Below are positions 20,335 to 30,711 of a DNA stretch of 64,000 nt, piece by piece (the stretch's first letter is position 1; each line of letters starts with the position of its first letter). Made by a program: the position numbers and the translations under genes. The notes below the pieces were generated by a model. That model did not search any database. It was not told where the DNA came from and worked only from the letters and a program-made list of their open reading frames with translations. This DNA comes from Kofleriaceae bacterium (lineage in GTDB: Bacteria > Myxococcota_A > Polyangia > Haliangiales > Haliangiaceae). Where the stretch lies: the NCBI GenBank assembly GCA_020633495.1, contig JACKDR010000005.1, positions 169,501-233,500 of the forward strand, read 5' to 3'.

Positions 20335-20709
20335 TCAGGTCCCCGGCAGGTGCGCCATGTCGCAGTCCGGCCAGTCGTAGGTCTGCGCGTCGGGACCGGC
20401 GGTCCCGGCGTCGTCGACCCCGGCGTCGGCCCCGCACACCACGCCGGCGTCGTACGAACGCGGCCCCTTGACGCACACCGCGGTGCAGCTGCACACGAAG
20501 CCGACCGGGCACTCGTGATCCTGGCCGGGGTGGGTGCAGGTGCCGCACTCCTGGGCGCCCGGATCCGACGGGCAGTCGTGCAGCCAGCACGAGTCCGACG
20601 TGTCGGCCGCGTCGGCCTCGTCGGCGACAGGCCGGGGCCCGTCACAGGCGCCGAGCGCGAGCCCCGCGCCGAGGAGCGAGATGACGCGGACCCGGCGGAT
20701 CCACGACAT
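20335..20709 (-). CDS. small Cys- and Asp-rich lipoprotein
   Basis: This protein of about 124 residues has a signal peptide MSWIRRVRVISL ending LALGAC. The mature part is short, acidic and holds about ten cysteines in closely spaced pairs (CWLHDC, ECGTC, CSCTAVC), suggesting a disulfide-rich extracellular domain; similar proteins are common in myxobacteria. An in-frame ATG at 20742 would add 11 residues; no ribosome-binding site decides between them. The frame remains open upstream through the acyl-CoA dehydrogenase as a shadow. Function unknown. Confidence 0.55.
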   Translation of the reverse strand: MSWIRRVRVISLLGAGLALGACDGPRPVADEADAADTSDSCWLHDCPSDPGAQECGTCTHPGQDHECPVGFVCSCTAVCVKGPRSYDAGVVCGADAGVDDAGTAGPDAQTYDWPDCDMAHLPGT

Positions 20710-20771
20710 CGGTGTCGCTGTTGCGGTCTGGACCAGGGTCATGAACCGGTGCAGAGCACGTCCCGTGCCGG

Positions 20772-22595
<1,824 letters not shown>

Positions 22596-22604
22596 GGTGG
22601 CGGC

Positions 22605-22610
22605 ATCCTA
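22605..22610 (-). promoter_or_regulatory. candidate -10 element of the acyl-CoA dehydrogenase gene
   Basis: TAGGAT on the minus strand lies 9 nt before the ATG at 22595. Transcription would start about 2 nt before the codon, and there is no ribosome-binding site. Confidence 0.5.
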
Positions 22611-22684
22611 CCCGCTCCGGACGTCCCGGCACGGCCGCGGCGCCGCCCACCGCGCCCGGCGCCCCGGCGGCGCGCCCGCCGCGC

Positions 22685-22690
22685 TATGCT
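22685..22690 (+). promoter_or_regulatory. candidate -10 element with a short leader
   Basis: TATGCT lies 22 nt before the ATG at 22713. The leader contains AAGGGGGA as ribosome-binding site, so this gene would have a leader, unlike many in the window. Confidence 0.45.
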
Positions 22691-22712
22691 CTACGGCCAA
22701 GGGGGAATCCAC

Positions 22713-23591
22713 ATGCGTGCACTGATCGTGTCCGTCATCGTCGCGGTCGGCCTGCTGGCCGCGCCGTCGGTCCAGGCCAAGAGCCACACCTTTCCCGAGG
22801 GCAAGGTCACCGTCGACCTGCCCGACAGCTGGCTGATCCAGGCCGACAAGGGGACGGTCACGTTCACGACCAAGGACCAGACCCTGGCGATCAACCTGGC
22901 CTGGGCCGGGCCCGATCTCGATCAGGCCTGGGACATCCTGGTCGACCAGGTCGGCAAGGTCGTCAAGCAGACGAAGGTCGGCGACAAGAAGCCGGGCGTC
23001 ATGGGCGACCTCAAGGGCTTCGTCACCTCGGGGACCGGCACCCTCAACGGCGTCGACGTCGACATCCTCTTGTCGGTGGTCCAGACCCCGGCCGGCGCGA
23101 TGACCGTCTTCGCGATCGGCCAGAAGGGCAAGTACGAGAAGCACGAGAAGGACATGCAGCGGGTCCTCTTCGGCATCAAGGCGATCGGCGGCGCCGGCGG
23201 CGGGGTGTTCGGGGACGACGAGGGCTACGGCGGCCTCGGCGCCGACGCCCGCAAGTTCGCCGACAAGGTCGCCAAGGCGATCACCAAGAAGGACGCCAAG
23301 GCGTTCGTCAAGCTGGTCGCCAAGGCCGGCTTCCAGCAGGCCGCCGGCGACATGGCGGTCACCACCAAGACGTCGAAGCTGGCGTCGGCGATCAAGAAGG
23401 CCAAGGGCCTGCTCGCCTACCTGAACGTGCCCGAGGCGGGTGACTTCCACGTCAACGTGCGCGACGACGGCGCCCAGTTCGCGGTGTGGCGCGGCACCGG
23501 CGACGGCGTCGTCGCCTACATCGACTGCGAGCAGGTCAAGGGCAAGTGGTACGTCACCGGCATGTACATGGAGGACCACGGCGTCGAGTGA
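22713..23591 (+). CDS. secreted protein of unknown function
   Basis: This 292-residue protein has a Sec signal peptide (MRALIVSVIVAVGLLAAPSVQA). The mature N-terminal part (about 23-155) reads like a PsbP- or DUF-type beta-sandwich (FPEGKVTVDLPDSW, VTFTTKDQTLAINL). A Gly-rich hinge follows, then a Lys-rich domain (about 185-292) ending in a beta-rich DUF-like fold (WRGTGDGVVAYIDCEQVKG). The high lysine content and near absence of cysteine are unlike its neighbours. AAGGGGGA precedes the ATG. It converges with the M18 aminopeptidase gene. Confidence 0.7.
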   Translation: MRALIVSVIVAVGLLAAPSVQAKSHTFPEGKVTVDLPDSWLIQADKGTVTFTTKDQTLAINLAWAGPDLDQAWDILVDQVGKVVKQTKVGDKKPGVMGDLKGFVTSGTGTLNGVDVDILLSVVQTPAGAMTVFAIGQKGKYEKHEKDMQRVLFGIKAIGGAGGGVFGDDEGYGGLGADARKFADKVAKAITKKDAKAFVKLVAKAGFQQAAGDMAVTTKTSKLASAIKKAKGLLAYLNVPEAGDFHVNVRDDGAQFAVWRGTGDGVVAYIDCEQVKGKWYVTGMYMEDHGVE

Positions 23592-23595
23592 GCCG

Positions 23596-23616
23596 GCGCC
23601 CGTGCCGGTCGGGCGC
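23596..23616. terminator. GC hairpin between convergent genes
   Basis: GCGCCCG and CGGGCGC form a 7-bp perfect stem with a 7-nt loop, 5 bp after one stop codon and 18 bp before the convergent one. There is no T-tract; a terminator role is inferred from position. Confidence 0.35.
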
Positions 23617-23633
23617 GGGCGCGGCCGCCGCGG

Positions 23634-24890
23634 CTACGGGGTCGCGCGCAGGTAGCGGGTCAAGACCCGGGTCATCAGCTCGGGATCGTGGCTGCTGCCC
23701 ATCTCCCGCGCCGAGTGCATGCTGAGCATCGGGTTGCCGACGTCGACGGTCGCGATCCCGAGCAGCGTCGACGTGATCGGCCCGATCGTGCTGCCGCACG
23801 GCTGGTCGGTCCGGTTGGCGTAGTGCTGGACCGGGACGTCCTCGGCGCGGCACAGCTCGGCGAACATCGCCGCGGTGGTCGACGTGGTCGCGTAGCGCTG
23901 CTGCGCGTTGGTCTTGATCACCGGGCCGCCGCCGAGCCTGGGCTTGTGGTGCGGCTCGTGACGGCCGGGGTAGTTGGGGTGGACCGCGTGCGCCATGTCG
24001 GCCGAGACGCAGCTCGAGCGCGCGCAGGCCTGGTGGAACGCCTCGCGGCCGGGCACCAGCCGCTCGAGCACGCGCGGCAGCACCGCGCCGCCGGCGCCGC
24101 CGGCGCTGTCGCTGCCGACCTCCTCGTGATCGAACAGCGCCACCACCGGGATCACGCCAGAGGTGGTCGCGCCGGCGATCGCGGTGATCGCGGCGTGGCA
24201 CATCGCCAGGTTGTCGAGGCGCGCCGAGAACAGGAACTCGCCGTCGCGGCCGCCCAGGGCCGGCGGCGTGACGTCGTACAGCATCAGCTCGGTGCCGACC
24301 ACGCGCGCGGCGTCGACGCCGGCGGCCTCGGCGACCATCGGCACCAGGGCGCGCCCGCCGGCCAGGCCGAACACCGGCGCCAGGTGATCCTGGCGGTTGA
24401 GGATCAGGCCCTTGTCGTTGACCTCGCGATCGAGGTGGATCGCGAGCTGCGGCACCCGCAGCAGCGGGGCGTCGATGCGGACCAGGTGCGGGGTGATCGC
24501 GCCGGCGTCGTCGCGGACCAGGACCCGCCCGGCGAGCCCGAGATCGCGATCGAGCCACGAGTTGAGGAGCGCGCCGCCGTAGACCTCGACGCCGAGCTGG
24601 GCGTAGCCCTCGGCGTCGTACTCGGGCTGGGGCTTGAGCCGCAGGTTGGGGCTGTCGGTGTGGGCGCCGACGATGTGGAACGCGCGGCGCCGGGCCGGCT
24701 CGGGCAGCACGAAGGCGATCAGGTTGGCGCCGGTGGTGGTGACGACGTAGGCGCCCGGGGCCAGCGCGTCCCAGGCGTCGGCCTCGGCGAGCGGCTGGAA
24801 GCCGGCGTCGGTGAGGCGGCGGACCGCCTCGGCGACGGCGTGGAACGGGGTCGGCGAGGCGTGGAGGTAGGCGAGCAGGTCGGCGATCAC
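23634..24890 (-). CDS. apeB: M18-family aminopeptidase (aspartyl aminopeptidase type)
   Basis: This 418-residue cytosolic di-zinc aminopeptidase carries the M18 signatures: AFHIVGAHTDSPNLRLKP with a metal His, GGALLNSWLDRDLGLAGRV, SARLDNLAMCHAAI with the bridging Asp, and LFDHEEVGSDSAGGAG with the catalytic Glu pair. It removes N-terminal acidic or other residues from peptides. Length is as usual for the bacterial family. The start is GTG at 24890. TAAGGT lies 6 nt upstream of the GTG and there is no Shine-Dalgarno. It is monocistronic. Confidence 0.93.
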   Translation of the reverse strand: MIADLLAYLHASPTPFHAVAEAVRRLTDAGFQPLAEADAWDALAPGAYVVTTTGANLIAFVLPEPARRRAFHIVGAHTDSPNLRLKPQPEYDAEGYAQLGVEVYGGALLNSWLDRDLGLAGRVLVRDDAGAITPHLVRIDAPLLRVPQLAIHLDREVNDKGLILNRQDHLAPVFGLAGGRALVPMVAEAAGVDAARVVGTELMLYDVTPPALGGRDGEFLFSARLDNLAMCHAAITAIAGATTSGVIPVVALFDHEEVGSDSAGGAGGAVLPRVLERLVPGREAFHQACARSSCVSADMAHAVHPNYPGRHEPHHKPRLGGGPVIKTNAQQRYATTSTTAAMFAELCRAEDVPVQHYANRTDQPCGSTIGPITSTLLGIATVDVGNPMLSMHSAREMGSSHDPELMTRVLTRYLRATP

Positions 24891-24896
24891 CGGCCG

Positions 24897-24902
24897 ACCT
24901 TA
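24897..24902 (-). promoter_or_regulatory. candidate -10 element of a leaderless gene
   Basis: TAAGGT on the minus strand lies exactly 6 nt before the GTG start of the M18 aminopeptidase. Confidence 0.55.
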
Positions 24903-24946
24903 CCAAGCCCGGGGCCCGGCGCGCCGCCGCGGGCGCGCCGCCCCGG

Positions 24947-26089
24947 TCAGTAGCCCTCGGCCTTCGAGATGATCTCGTTCATGATCTCGCGGGTGCCGCC
25001 GCCGATCGGGTACAGCCGGGCGTCGCGGTACAGCCGCTCGACCAGGGTCTCGCGCATGTAGCCCATGCCGCCGTGCAGCTGCACCGCCTGGTCGACGACG
25101 AAGCTGCACATGTCGGTGGCGACGTTCTTGGCCATCGCGCACAGCGCCGGCACCATCTCGCCGCGGGCGACGCGGATCGTGCACTCGCCGGTGAGCGCCC
25201 GCGCCGCGGCCAGGCGCGACGCCATGTCGGCCAGCTTGTGGCGGGTGACCTGGAAGCCGGTCAGCGCCTTGCCGAAGGCGTGGCGCTCGCGGCTGTAGGC
25301 GATCGCCTCGCGGTAGGCGAGCTCGGCGATCGCGACGCACTGGCCGGCCAGCGCCAGCCGCTCGTGGGCGAAGTTGGCCATGATCATCGCGAACGCGCCG
25401 TGCTCGGAGCCGATCCGGTTGGCGACCGGGACCCGGCAGCCCTCGAAGCTCAGCTCGGCGGTGTCGGACGCCCACCAGCCGGTCTTCTTGAGCTTCTTCG
25501 ACACCGCGAAGCCGGGCGTGCCCTTCTCGATCACCAGGATCGAGACGCCGCCGTGGCCGGGGCCGCCGGTGCGGACCGCGGCGACCACGACGTCGGCGCG
25601 GCACCCCGAGGTGATGAAGGTCTTGGCGCCGTCGACGACGTAGTGATCGCCGTCGCGGACCGCGCGCGTGGTCAGGCCGGCGACGTCGCTGCCGCCGCCC
25701 GGCTCGGTGACCGCCAGCGCGGCGATCTTGTCGCCGGCCAGGCACGGCGTGACGAACCGCGCCTGCTGCTCGGGCGTCCCGAAGCGGACGATCATCGGCA
25801 GCGCGATGAAGTGGCTGCCCAGGCCGACGACGGTGCCGACCGAGCGGCCGCGCAGGATCATCTCCTCGGCGCTGGCCAGGACGTGGGTGAGGTCGCCGCC
25901 GGTGCCGCCCAGCGCCTCGGGGTAGCCGATGCCGGCCATGCCGGCGTCGGCCGCGGCCTTGTACAGCGCGGCCGGGAACTCCTCGTCCTCCTCCCAGGTG
26001 GCGCCGTGCGGCGCGATCTCGCGCTCGGCGAAGCGGCGGGCCTGGGCCCGCAGCGCGACGTGCTCCTCGGTCTCGAACAGATACGGCAT
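24947..26089 (-). CDS. acyl-CoA dehydrogenase, long-chain type
   Basis: This 380-residue FAD enzyme has the standard three-domain layout, with LAVTEPGGGSDVAGL in the beta domain and VQLHGGMGYMRE in the C-terminal domain. The C-terminal EGT position reads GGGTREIMNEI, so the usual catalytic Glu is Gly. Long-chain and isovaleryl-CoA dehydrogenases share this and use a Glu on helix G, which here would be the Glu of AHERLALAG. That assigns the gene to the long-chain/IVD type. A strong GGGGAGGA precedes the ATG. It is divergent from the methyltransferase gene. Confidence 0.9.
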   Translation of the reverse strand: MPYLFETEEHVALRAQARRFAEREIAPHGATWEEDEEFPAALYKAAADAGMAGIGYPEALGGTGGDLTHVLASAEEMILRGRSVGTVVGLGSHFIALPMIVRFGTPEQQARFVTPCLAGDKIAALAVTEPGGGSDVAGLTTRAVRDGDHYVVDGAKTFITSGCRADVVVAAVRTGGPGHGGVSILVIEKGTPGFAVSKKLKKTGWWASDTAELSFEGCRVPVANRIGSEHGAFAMIMANFAHERLALAGQCVAIAELAYREAIAYSRERHAFGKALTGFQVTRHKLADMASRLAAARALTGECTIRVARGEMVPALCAMAKNVATDMCSFVVDQAVQLHGGMGYMRETLVERLYRDARLYPIGGGTREIMNEIISKAEGY

Positions 26090-26121
26090 GGGGTCCTCCC
26101 CCGGCGCGGCCGGGCGGCGTC

Positions 26122-26131
26122 ATGGTACCAA
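26122..26131. promoter_or_regulatory. overlapping divergent -10 elements
   Basis: Within ATGGTACCAA the minus strand reads TACCAT (26122-26127) toward the acyl-CoA dehydrogenase, and the plus strand reads TACCAA (26126-26131), 6 nt before the ATG at 26138. The two units may compete for polymerase. Confidence 0.35.
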
Positions 26132-26137
26132 CTCGGC

Positions 26138-27874
26138 ATGGCCGAGACCGCCCCCGCCATCCCCGACCGCCTGCGCCGCTCCCGGCACCTGTCGACCTTC
26201 GCCCACCTGGGCGCGGTGTACCTCTATCACGACCTGTTCGGGTTCCTGATGGAGATGAGCCCCGACGTCCTCGCCGTGGTCGACGCCTTCGGCGACGGCG
26301 CCGCGGTCGCCGACGTCGTCGCGCGCTTCGACGGCGCCTTCGAGGGCGCGTCGCCGCGCCAGTTCGTCGAGATCTTCGCCCAGCACTTCTGCCTGATCGA
26401 GGAGGACGACGACGAGGTCTCGGGGCTGTGGCCGATGGTCGCGATCAAGGGCAAGTGGAACGTGTGGCGCCGCCACGGCGACCGCGTGACCCTGTGGACC
26501 GCGTGGGGCGACGCCCCGGTGCAGCGCATCGAGCTCGACGAGGCCGAGACCCGGCTGTGGGACGCGATCGACGGCGAGAAGCGCCTGGCCGAGCTGCGCA
26601 AGGACCACGACGCGGCGCTGATCCAGCGGCTGGTGCCGCGGCTGACCCACTCCGACGTCCAGGCGCTCAAGCTGTGCATGTTCCCGATGTCGACGTTCGC
26701 CAAGCGGCCGCAGATGGCGCCGGCGTACCTGGCGTCGACGATGCCGTACCCGCGGTGGTCGCCCGGCAACGGCGCGCCCGGGGTGGCGACGCCGCGCGAG
26801 GTGTCGCCGACCGAGTACTACCGGCGCGACGTCCACGACGCCGACGCCCAGTTCGATCACCAGGAGACGACGCTGTCGCACCTGCTGCGGCTGCCGCACC
26901 CGGCGCTGGCCGGTCGCACCTACGGCCAGGCCCTGGTCGACGCCCTGGTCGCGCGCGGCGCGGTCGCGGCGGCGGGCGGCGACGCGCCGCTGCGGGTGCT
27001 GGAGATCGGCGGCGGCCTCGGCTTCGTCGCCGAGGCGGTGTGCGGCGCGCTGGCGGCGCGCGGCCACCAGGTCGCGTACACGATCGTCGAGCTGGCGCCG
27101 GCGCTGGCGGCGGCGCAGCGACAGCGGCTCGCCGGCCACCCGGTGACCTGGGTCGAGGGCGACGCCCTCGCCGTCGAGCTCGCGGCCGGCGGCTTCGACC
27201 TGATCGTCGCCAACGAGATGATCGGCGACCTGCCGGCGCTGACCCTGCACCGCGCCGACGTCGGCCTCGAGACCGAGGGCGGCGGCGAGGTCGATCCGGC
27301 CAAGGTCGCGGCGCTGGGCCGCGCCGGCGAGCTGGTCGAGCAGCTCGGGCTGCGCCTCGACGACGCCACCGAGCCGTTCTACCTGCTGACCGGCGCGTTC
27401 GAGCTGGTGCAGAAGGTCGCCGGCTGGCTGGCGCCCGGCGGCACCGCGGTGATCACCGAGTTCGGCGATCTCGGCCGCTGGCCGCGGCTGTCGACCCACC
27501 TCGATCACCCCGAGCTGTCGATCCACTTCGGCCAGCTCCACCAGGCCGCGCTCGCCGCCGGGATGACCGCGGACATCGTCTTCGTGATCGACCTGATCGA
27601 CATCGACCGCGGCGCCCAGGGCCTGGCGACCACGCGCAGCCACTTCCGCGCCCTGCGCGCGATGCTGGCCGACGCCGGCGTCGACCTCGACAAGATCGGC
27701 TACACGCCGGCGATGCTCGACGCCACCCTCGGCGACAAGGTCGCGGCCAGCGACGTCGGCGAGCTGCGCTGGGACCGGATCGAGGACCGCCTGATGGGCC
27801 TGGTGCCGCACGAGTTCCTGGCCCTGGTCGCGCGCCGCCCGGCGCCCGGCGACGACGGCGACCGCGGCAACTAG
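26138..27874 (+). CDS. class I SAM-dependent methyltransferase with PqqD-like N-terminal domains
   Basis: This 578-residue protein has two short winged-helix-like segments resembling PqqD/RiPP-recognition folds, at about 25-90 (YLYHDLFGFLMEMSPDVLAV, then DVVARFDG) and about 128-180 (IELDEAETRLWDAIDGEKRL). A Rossmann methyltransferase domain starts near 285: SAM-binding LEIGGGLGFVAEAV, VELAPALAAAQRQRL, VANEMIGDLPAL near 357. The latter pattern resembles the MidA/NDUFAF7 arginine methyltransferase family. The substrate is unknown and no radical-SAM or precursor-peptide gene is adjacent. The ATG at 26138 follows TACCAA by 6 nt. Confidence 0.75.
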   Translation: MAETAPAIPDRLRRSRHLSTFAHLGAVYLYHDLFGFLMEMSPDVLAVVDAFGDGAAVADVVARFDGAFEGASPRQFVEIFAQHFCLIEEDDDEVSGLWPMVAIKGKWNVWRRHGDRVTLWTAWGDAPVQRIELDEAETRLWDAIDGEKRLAELRKDHDAALIQRLVPRLTHSDVQALKLCMFPMSTFAKRPQMAPAYLASTMPYPRWSPGNGAPGVATPREVSPTEYYRRDVHDADAQFDHQETTLSHLLRLPHPALAGRTYGQALVDALVARGAVAAAGGDAPLRVLEIGGGLGFVAEAVCGALAARGHQVAYTIVELAPALAAAQRQRLAGHPVTWVEGDALAVELAAGGFDLIVANEMIGDLPALTLHRADVGLETEGGGEVDPAKVAALGRAGELVEQLGLRLDDATEPFYLLTGAFELVQKVAGWLAPGGTAVITEFGDLGRWPRLSTHLDHPELSIHFGQLHQAALAAGMTADIVFVIDLIDIDRGAQGLATTRSHFRALRAMLADAGVDLDKIGYTPAMLDATLGDKVAASDVGELRWDRIEDRLMGLVPHEFLALVARRPAPGDDGDRGN

Positions 27875-27917
27875 CCCTGCACGGGACCGAGCCACGCCGC
27901 GCGCCCGCGCGCCCCGG

Positions 27918-29261
27918 TCAGCGGGTCCGGATCGCCAGCAGGTACTCGCCGGCGTGGGCGGTGCCGTCGGCGTCGGTGAAGCTGTCGACGACGACGTAGA
28001 CCGGCCCCGGGCCGACGGTGGCGCTCGCGTCCTGGTGGCCGCGGCCGACGCAGGCGGCGCCGTCGAGGTCGCCGGCGAGGATGTGGACGTCGACGTCGGT
28101 GTCGTCGCGGTCGACGACGTAGGCCTCGACGACGGCCTCGTGGTCGAGGTCGAGGCGGTAGACGATCTCGGGGCCGCGCTCGTCCTGGTCGGCGCCGCAG
28201 CCGTCGTAGCGATCGATCAGGCGCTCGCCGCCGCGGGTGTCGCCGAGGTCGACGGTGGCGCCGTCGGCGACGAACGGATCGTCGTGGCTGCCGCGGCCGA
28301 GCCGGTGGGTGGCCTCGTGATCGGGCGCGGCCTCGCCGGCGACGGCGCGGCGGGCGCGATCGAGGCCCTCGAGGGTGATCAGGTTGCGGACGTCGTAGCC
28401 GCTCTGCAGGCCCTCGGCGGTCAGGTCGCAGGCGCCGTGGTGCGACGTCGACGGGTGGACGCCGTCGCGCCACAGGCCGTGGTCGGGCAGCGCCATCAGC
28501 TCGGCGTGGAAGTCGACCAGCGGGATCTGCCGGCCCTGGGCGAGCGCGCGGATCAGCTGGTTGAAGACCGGGACCCGGGCGTCGACCTCGGCGTCGTCGT
28601 CGCGGGGCGGGATCGTCGACAGCACCGGCACGACGCCGTGATCGATCAGCGTGTCGACGATCGTCCACAGGTCCGACGCGAAGCGATCGTGGCCGCGGTA
28701 GTCGACGTCGTTGGTGCCGAACATGACCGTGGCGTAGCGCGGCGCCAGCGTCGCCAGCTCCTGGTCGAGGTACGACGGCGTGCCGTCGAGCGGGCCGCGC
28801 GCCGACCAGCCCGACACCGCGGCGACGCTGGCGCGCGCGAACGGCGACACGCCGTCGGCGTCGCCGGCGAGGAAGTGATCGATCGTGGCGCGCAGGCGAC
28901 GTCGGCCGTCGAGATCGACCTTGCCGCCGTCGAAGCAGCGCAGGAAGCCCGCGCCCTCGGTGATCGAGTCGCCGATCTTGGCGAAGACGTGATCGTCCTG
29001 GCCGGGCCCGGCGTCGGCGATCGCGCGCAGGTGCGCCGCGACCTCGCCGGTGATCGGCGAGTGGCGGCGGCCCTCGGGGTACAGCACCGGGCCCTCCGCC
29101 GCGGCGACCGCGGCGCCGCGGCGGTGGCCGCCGGTGGCCTTCGCGACCCGGGTGTGGGCCCCGCCCGGGCCGTCGCCCGGGGCCGCGTCGGCGCCGGCGC
29201 CGGCCAGCTCGCAGGCGCCCAGCGGGATCAGCAGCGAGGCGAACAGGACGGCACGGCTCAC
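27918..29261 (-). CDS. SGNH/GDSL-type hydrolase lipoprotein
   Basis: This 447-residue protein has a lipoprotein signal peptide ending IPLGAC. The hydrolase domain (about 90-290) shows block I KIGDSITEG with the nucleophile Ser, block III FGTNDVD, and block V WRDGVHPS with the Asp and His of the triad. The C-terminal 130 residues look like a pre-peptidase C-type beta domain (VYRLDLDHEAVVEAYVVDRD, GPVYVVVDSF). The product is probably a surface esterase or polysaccharide deacetylase. The start is GTG at 29261; TAGCCT lies 6 nt before it. It converges with the methyltransferase gene and is divergent from sfsA. Confidence 0.85.
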   Translation of the reverse strand: MSRAVLFASLLIPLGACELAGAGADAAPGDGPGGAHTRVAKATGGHRRGAAVAAAEGPVLYPEGRRHSPITGEVAAHLRAIADAGPGQDDHVFAKIGDSITEGAGFLRCFDGGKVDLDGRRRLRATIDHFLAGDADGVSPFARASVAAVSGWSARGPLDGTPSYLDQELATLAPRYATVMFGTNDVDYRGHDRFASDLWTIVDTLIDHGVVPVLSTIPPRDDDAEVDARVPVFNQLIRALAQGRQIPLVDFHAELMALPDHGLWRDGVHPSTSHHGACDLTAEGLQSGYDVRNLITLEGLDRARRAVAGEAAPDHEATHRLGRGSHDDPFVADGATVDLGDTRGGERLIDRYDGCGADQDERGPEIVYRLDLDHEAVVEAYVVDRDDTDVDVHILAGDLDGAACVGRGHQDASATVGPGPVYVVVDSFTDADGTAHAGEYLLAIRTR

Positions 29262-29267
29262 GGTCCC

Positions 29268-29273
29268 AGGCTA
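29268..29273 (-). promoter_or_regulatory. candidate -10 element of a leaderless gene
   Basis: TAGCCT on the minus strand lies 6 nt before the GTG of the SGNH hydrolase gene. Confidence 0.5.
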
Positions 29274-29352
29274 GTCCGGTCCGCGCGCCGGCCGAAGTTT
29301 TCGGCAGCCGGCCGCGGCCGCGGCGCCGGGGTCGGGGCGTCACGGCCCGTGG

Positions 29353-29358
29353 TATGAG
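29353..29358 (+). promoter_or_regulatory. candidate -10 element before sfsA
   Basis: TATGAG lies 5 nt before the GTG at 29364. It lacks the final T of the consensus but keeps the window-wide spacing. Confidence 0.35.
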
Positions 29359-29363
29359 CGGGC

Positions 29364-30089
29364 GTGCAGTTCGAGCGCGCCCTGGTGCCCGGCCGGCTGG
29401 TCCGCCGCTACAAGCGCTTCTTCGCCGACGTCGAGCTCGACCGCGCCGCGCCCGGGGCCGACCGCGTCGTCACCGCGCACTGCCCCAACCCGGGCTCGAT
29501 GCGGACCTGCGCGGTCGAGGGCGGCCGGGTCTGGCTGCGCGCCGCCGACGATCCGAAGCGTCGCCTGGCCTGGACCTGGGAGCTCGCGGAGGTCGACGGC
29601 GCGATGGTCGTGATCAACACCGCGCGCGCCAACCGGGTCGTCGAGGAGGCCCTGCGCGCCGGCGCGATCGCCGAGCTGGCCGGCTACCCGGCGATCACCC
29701 GCGAGCCGCGCGCCGAGGAGGGCACCCGCTTCGACTTCCTGCTCGACGGCGCGCCCCGGGGCGGCCGCTGCTGGCTCGAGATCAAGAGCGCGACGATGGC
29801 GGCCGGCGGCGGCGTCACCGCGTTCCCCGACTCGGTCACCACCCGCGGCGCCCGCCACCTGGTCGAGCTGGCGGCCCGCCGCCGCCGCGGCAGCCGCGCC
29901 GCCCTGCTGTTCTGCGTGTCGCGGTCCGGCACCCGCGTCGTGCGCCCCGCCGACGAGATCGACCCCGCCTACGGCGCCGCGCTGCGGACCGCGGCCGGGG
30001 CCGGCGTCGAGATCCTCGCCTACCAGTGCGAGATCGACCTCACCGGCCTGCGGCTCGGCGCGCGGGTCGACGTCGATCTCCGCGCCTGA
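29364..30089 (+). CDS. sfsA: sugar fermentation stimulation protein A (SfsA)
   Basis: This 241-residue SfsA-family protein has the N-terminal OB-like part (LVRRYKRFFADVEL, AHCPNPGSM) and a C-terminal nuclease-like domain with TRFDFLLDG, LEIKSATMA and AYQCEIDLTGL. SfsA proteins bind nucleic acid and carry a PD-(D/E)xK-like core. Their cellular role is still poorly defined. Length is family-typical. It is followed 23 bp later by the deformylase gene, which has its own promoter-like hexamer. Confidence 0.93.
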   Translation: MQFERALVPGRLVRRYKRFFADVELDRAAPGADRVVTAHCPNPGSMRTCAVEGGRVWLRAADDPKRRLAWTWELAEVDGAMVVINTARANRVVEEALRAGAIAELAGYPAITREPRAEEGTRFDFLLDGAPRGGRCWLEIKSATMAAGGGVTAFPDSVTTRGARHLVELAARRRRGSRAALLFCVSRSGTRVVRPADEIDPAYGAALRTAAGAGVEILAYQCEIDLTGLRLGARVDVDLRA

Positions 30090-30100
30090 GCTTCCCCGGG

Positions 30101-30106
30101 TAGACT
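30101..30106 (+). promoter_or_regulatory. candidate -10 element of a leaderless gene
   Basis: TAGACT lies 6 nt before the ATG of the peptide deformylase gene, in the 23-bp gap after sfsA. Confidence 0.5.
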
Positions 30107-30112
30107 GCCGGC

Positions 30113-30688
30113 ATGGCCATCCGCAAGATCGCGCAGCTCGGTCACCCGGTGCTCCGCCAGCGCGCCCGCGAGGTCGACCGCGACGAGCTGGCCTCGGCCG
30201 CGACCCAGCGGTTCATCGACGACCTGATCGAGACGATGCGCGACGCCAGCGGCGCCGGGCTGGCGGCGATCCAGGTCTACGAGCCGGTCCGCATCTGCGC
30301 GATCGAGGTCGGCGACAACCCGCGCTACCCGTACAAGCCGCGCATCCCGCTCACCGTCCTGGTCAACCCGGTGCTGACGCCGGTCGGCGACGAGCGCTTC
30401 GACAACTACGAGGGCTGCCTCAGCGTCCCCAACCTGCGCGGCGTCGTGTCCCGGGCCACCCACCTGCACGTCCGCGCCTGGGACCGCGACGGCAACGAGA
30501 TCGACGAGATCGTGCACGGCCTCAAGGCCGGCACCTACCAGCACGAGGTCGACCACCTCGACGGCGTGCTGTTCGTCGACCGCGTCACCGATCCGCGCAC
30601 GCTGACCACGTGGACCGAGTTCGACCGCCACCACAAGGACGCGTTCGTCGCCCGCATCACCGAGCTGGTCGCGCGCGTCGGCTCCTGA
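30113..30688 (+). CDS. def: peptide deformylase
   Basis: This 191-residue metallohydrolase removes the formyl group from new N-terminal methionines. All three family motifs are present: GAGLAAIQV, EGCLSVPNLRG with the metal-binding Cys, and QHEVDHLDG with the two His ligands and catalytic Glu. The spacing after motif 3 and the length fit the type I/III enzymes. The tRNA formyltransferase gene fmt, often its partner, is not adjacent. Confidence 0.96.
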   Translation: MAIRKIAQLGHPVLRQRAREVDRDELASAATQRFIDDLIETMRDASGAGLAAIQVYEPVRICAIEVGDNPRYPYKPRIPLTVLVNPVLTPVGDERFDNYEGCLSVPNLRGVVSRATHLHVRAWDRDGNEIDEIVHGLKAGTYQHEVDHLDGVLFVDRVTDPRTLTTWTEFDRHHKDAFVARITELVARVGS

Positions 30689-30711
30689 GCGCGCGCGGAC
30701 GACGAGCCAGG

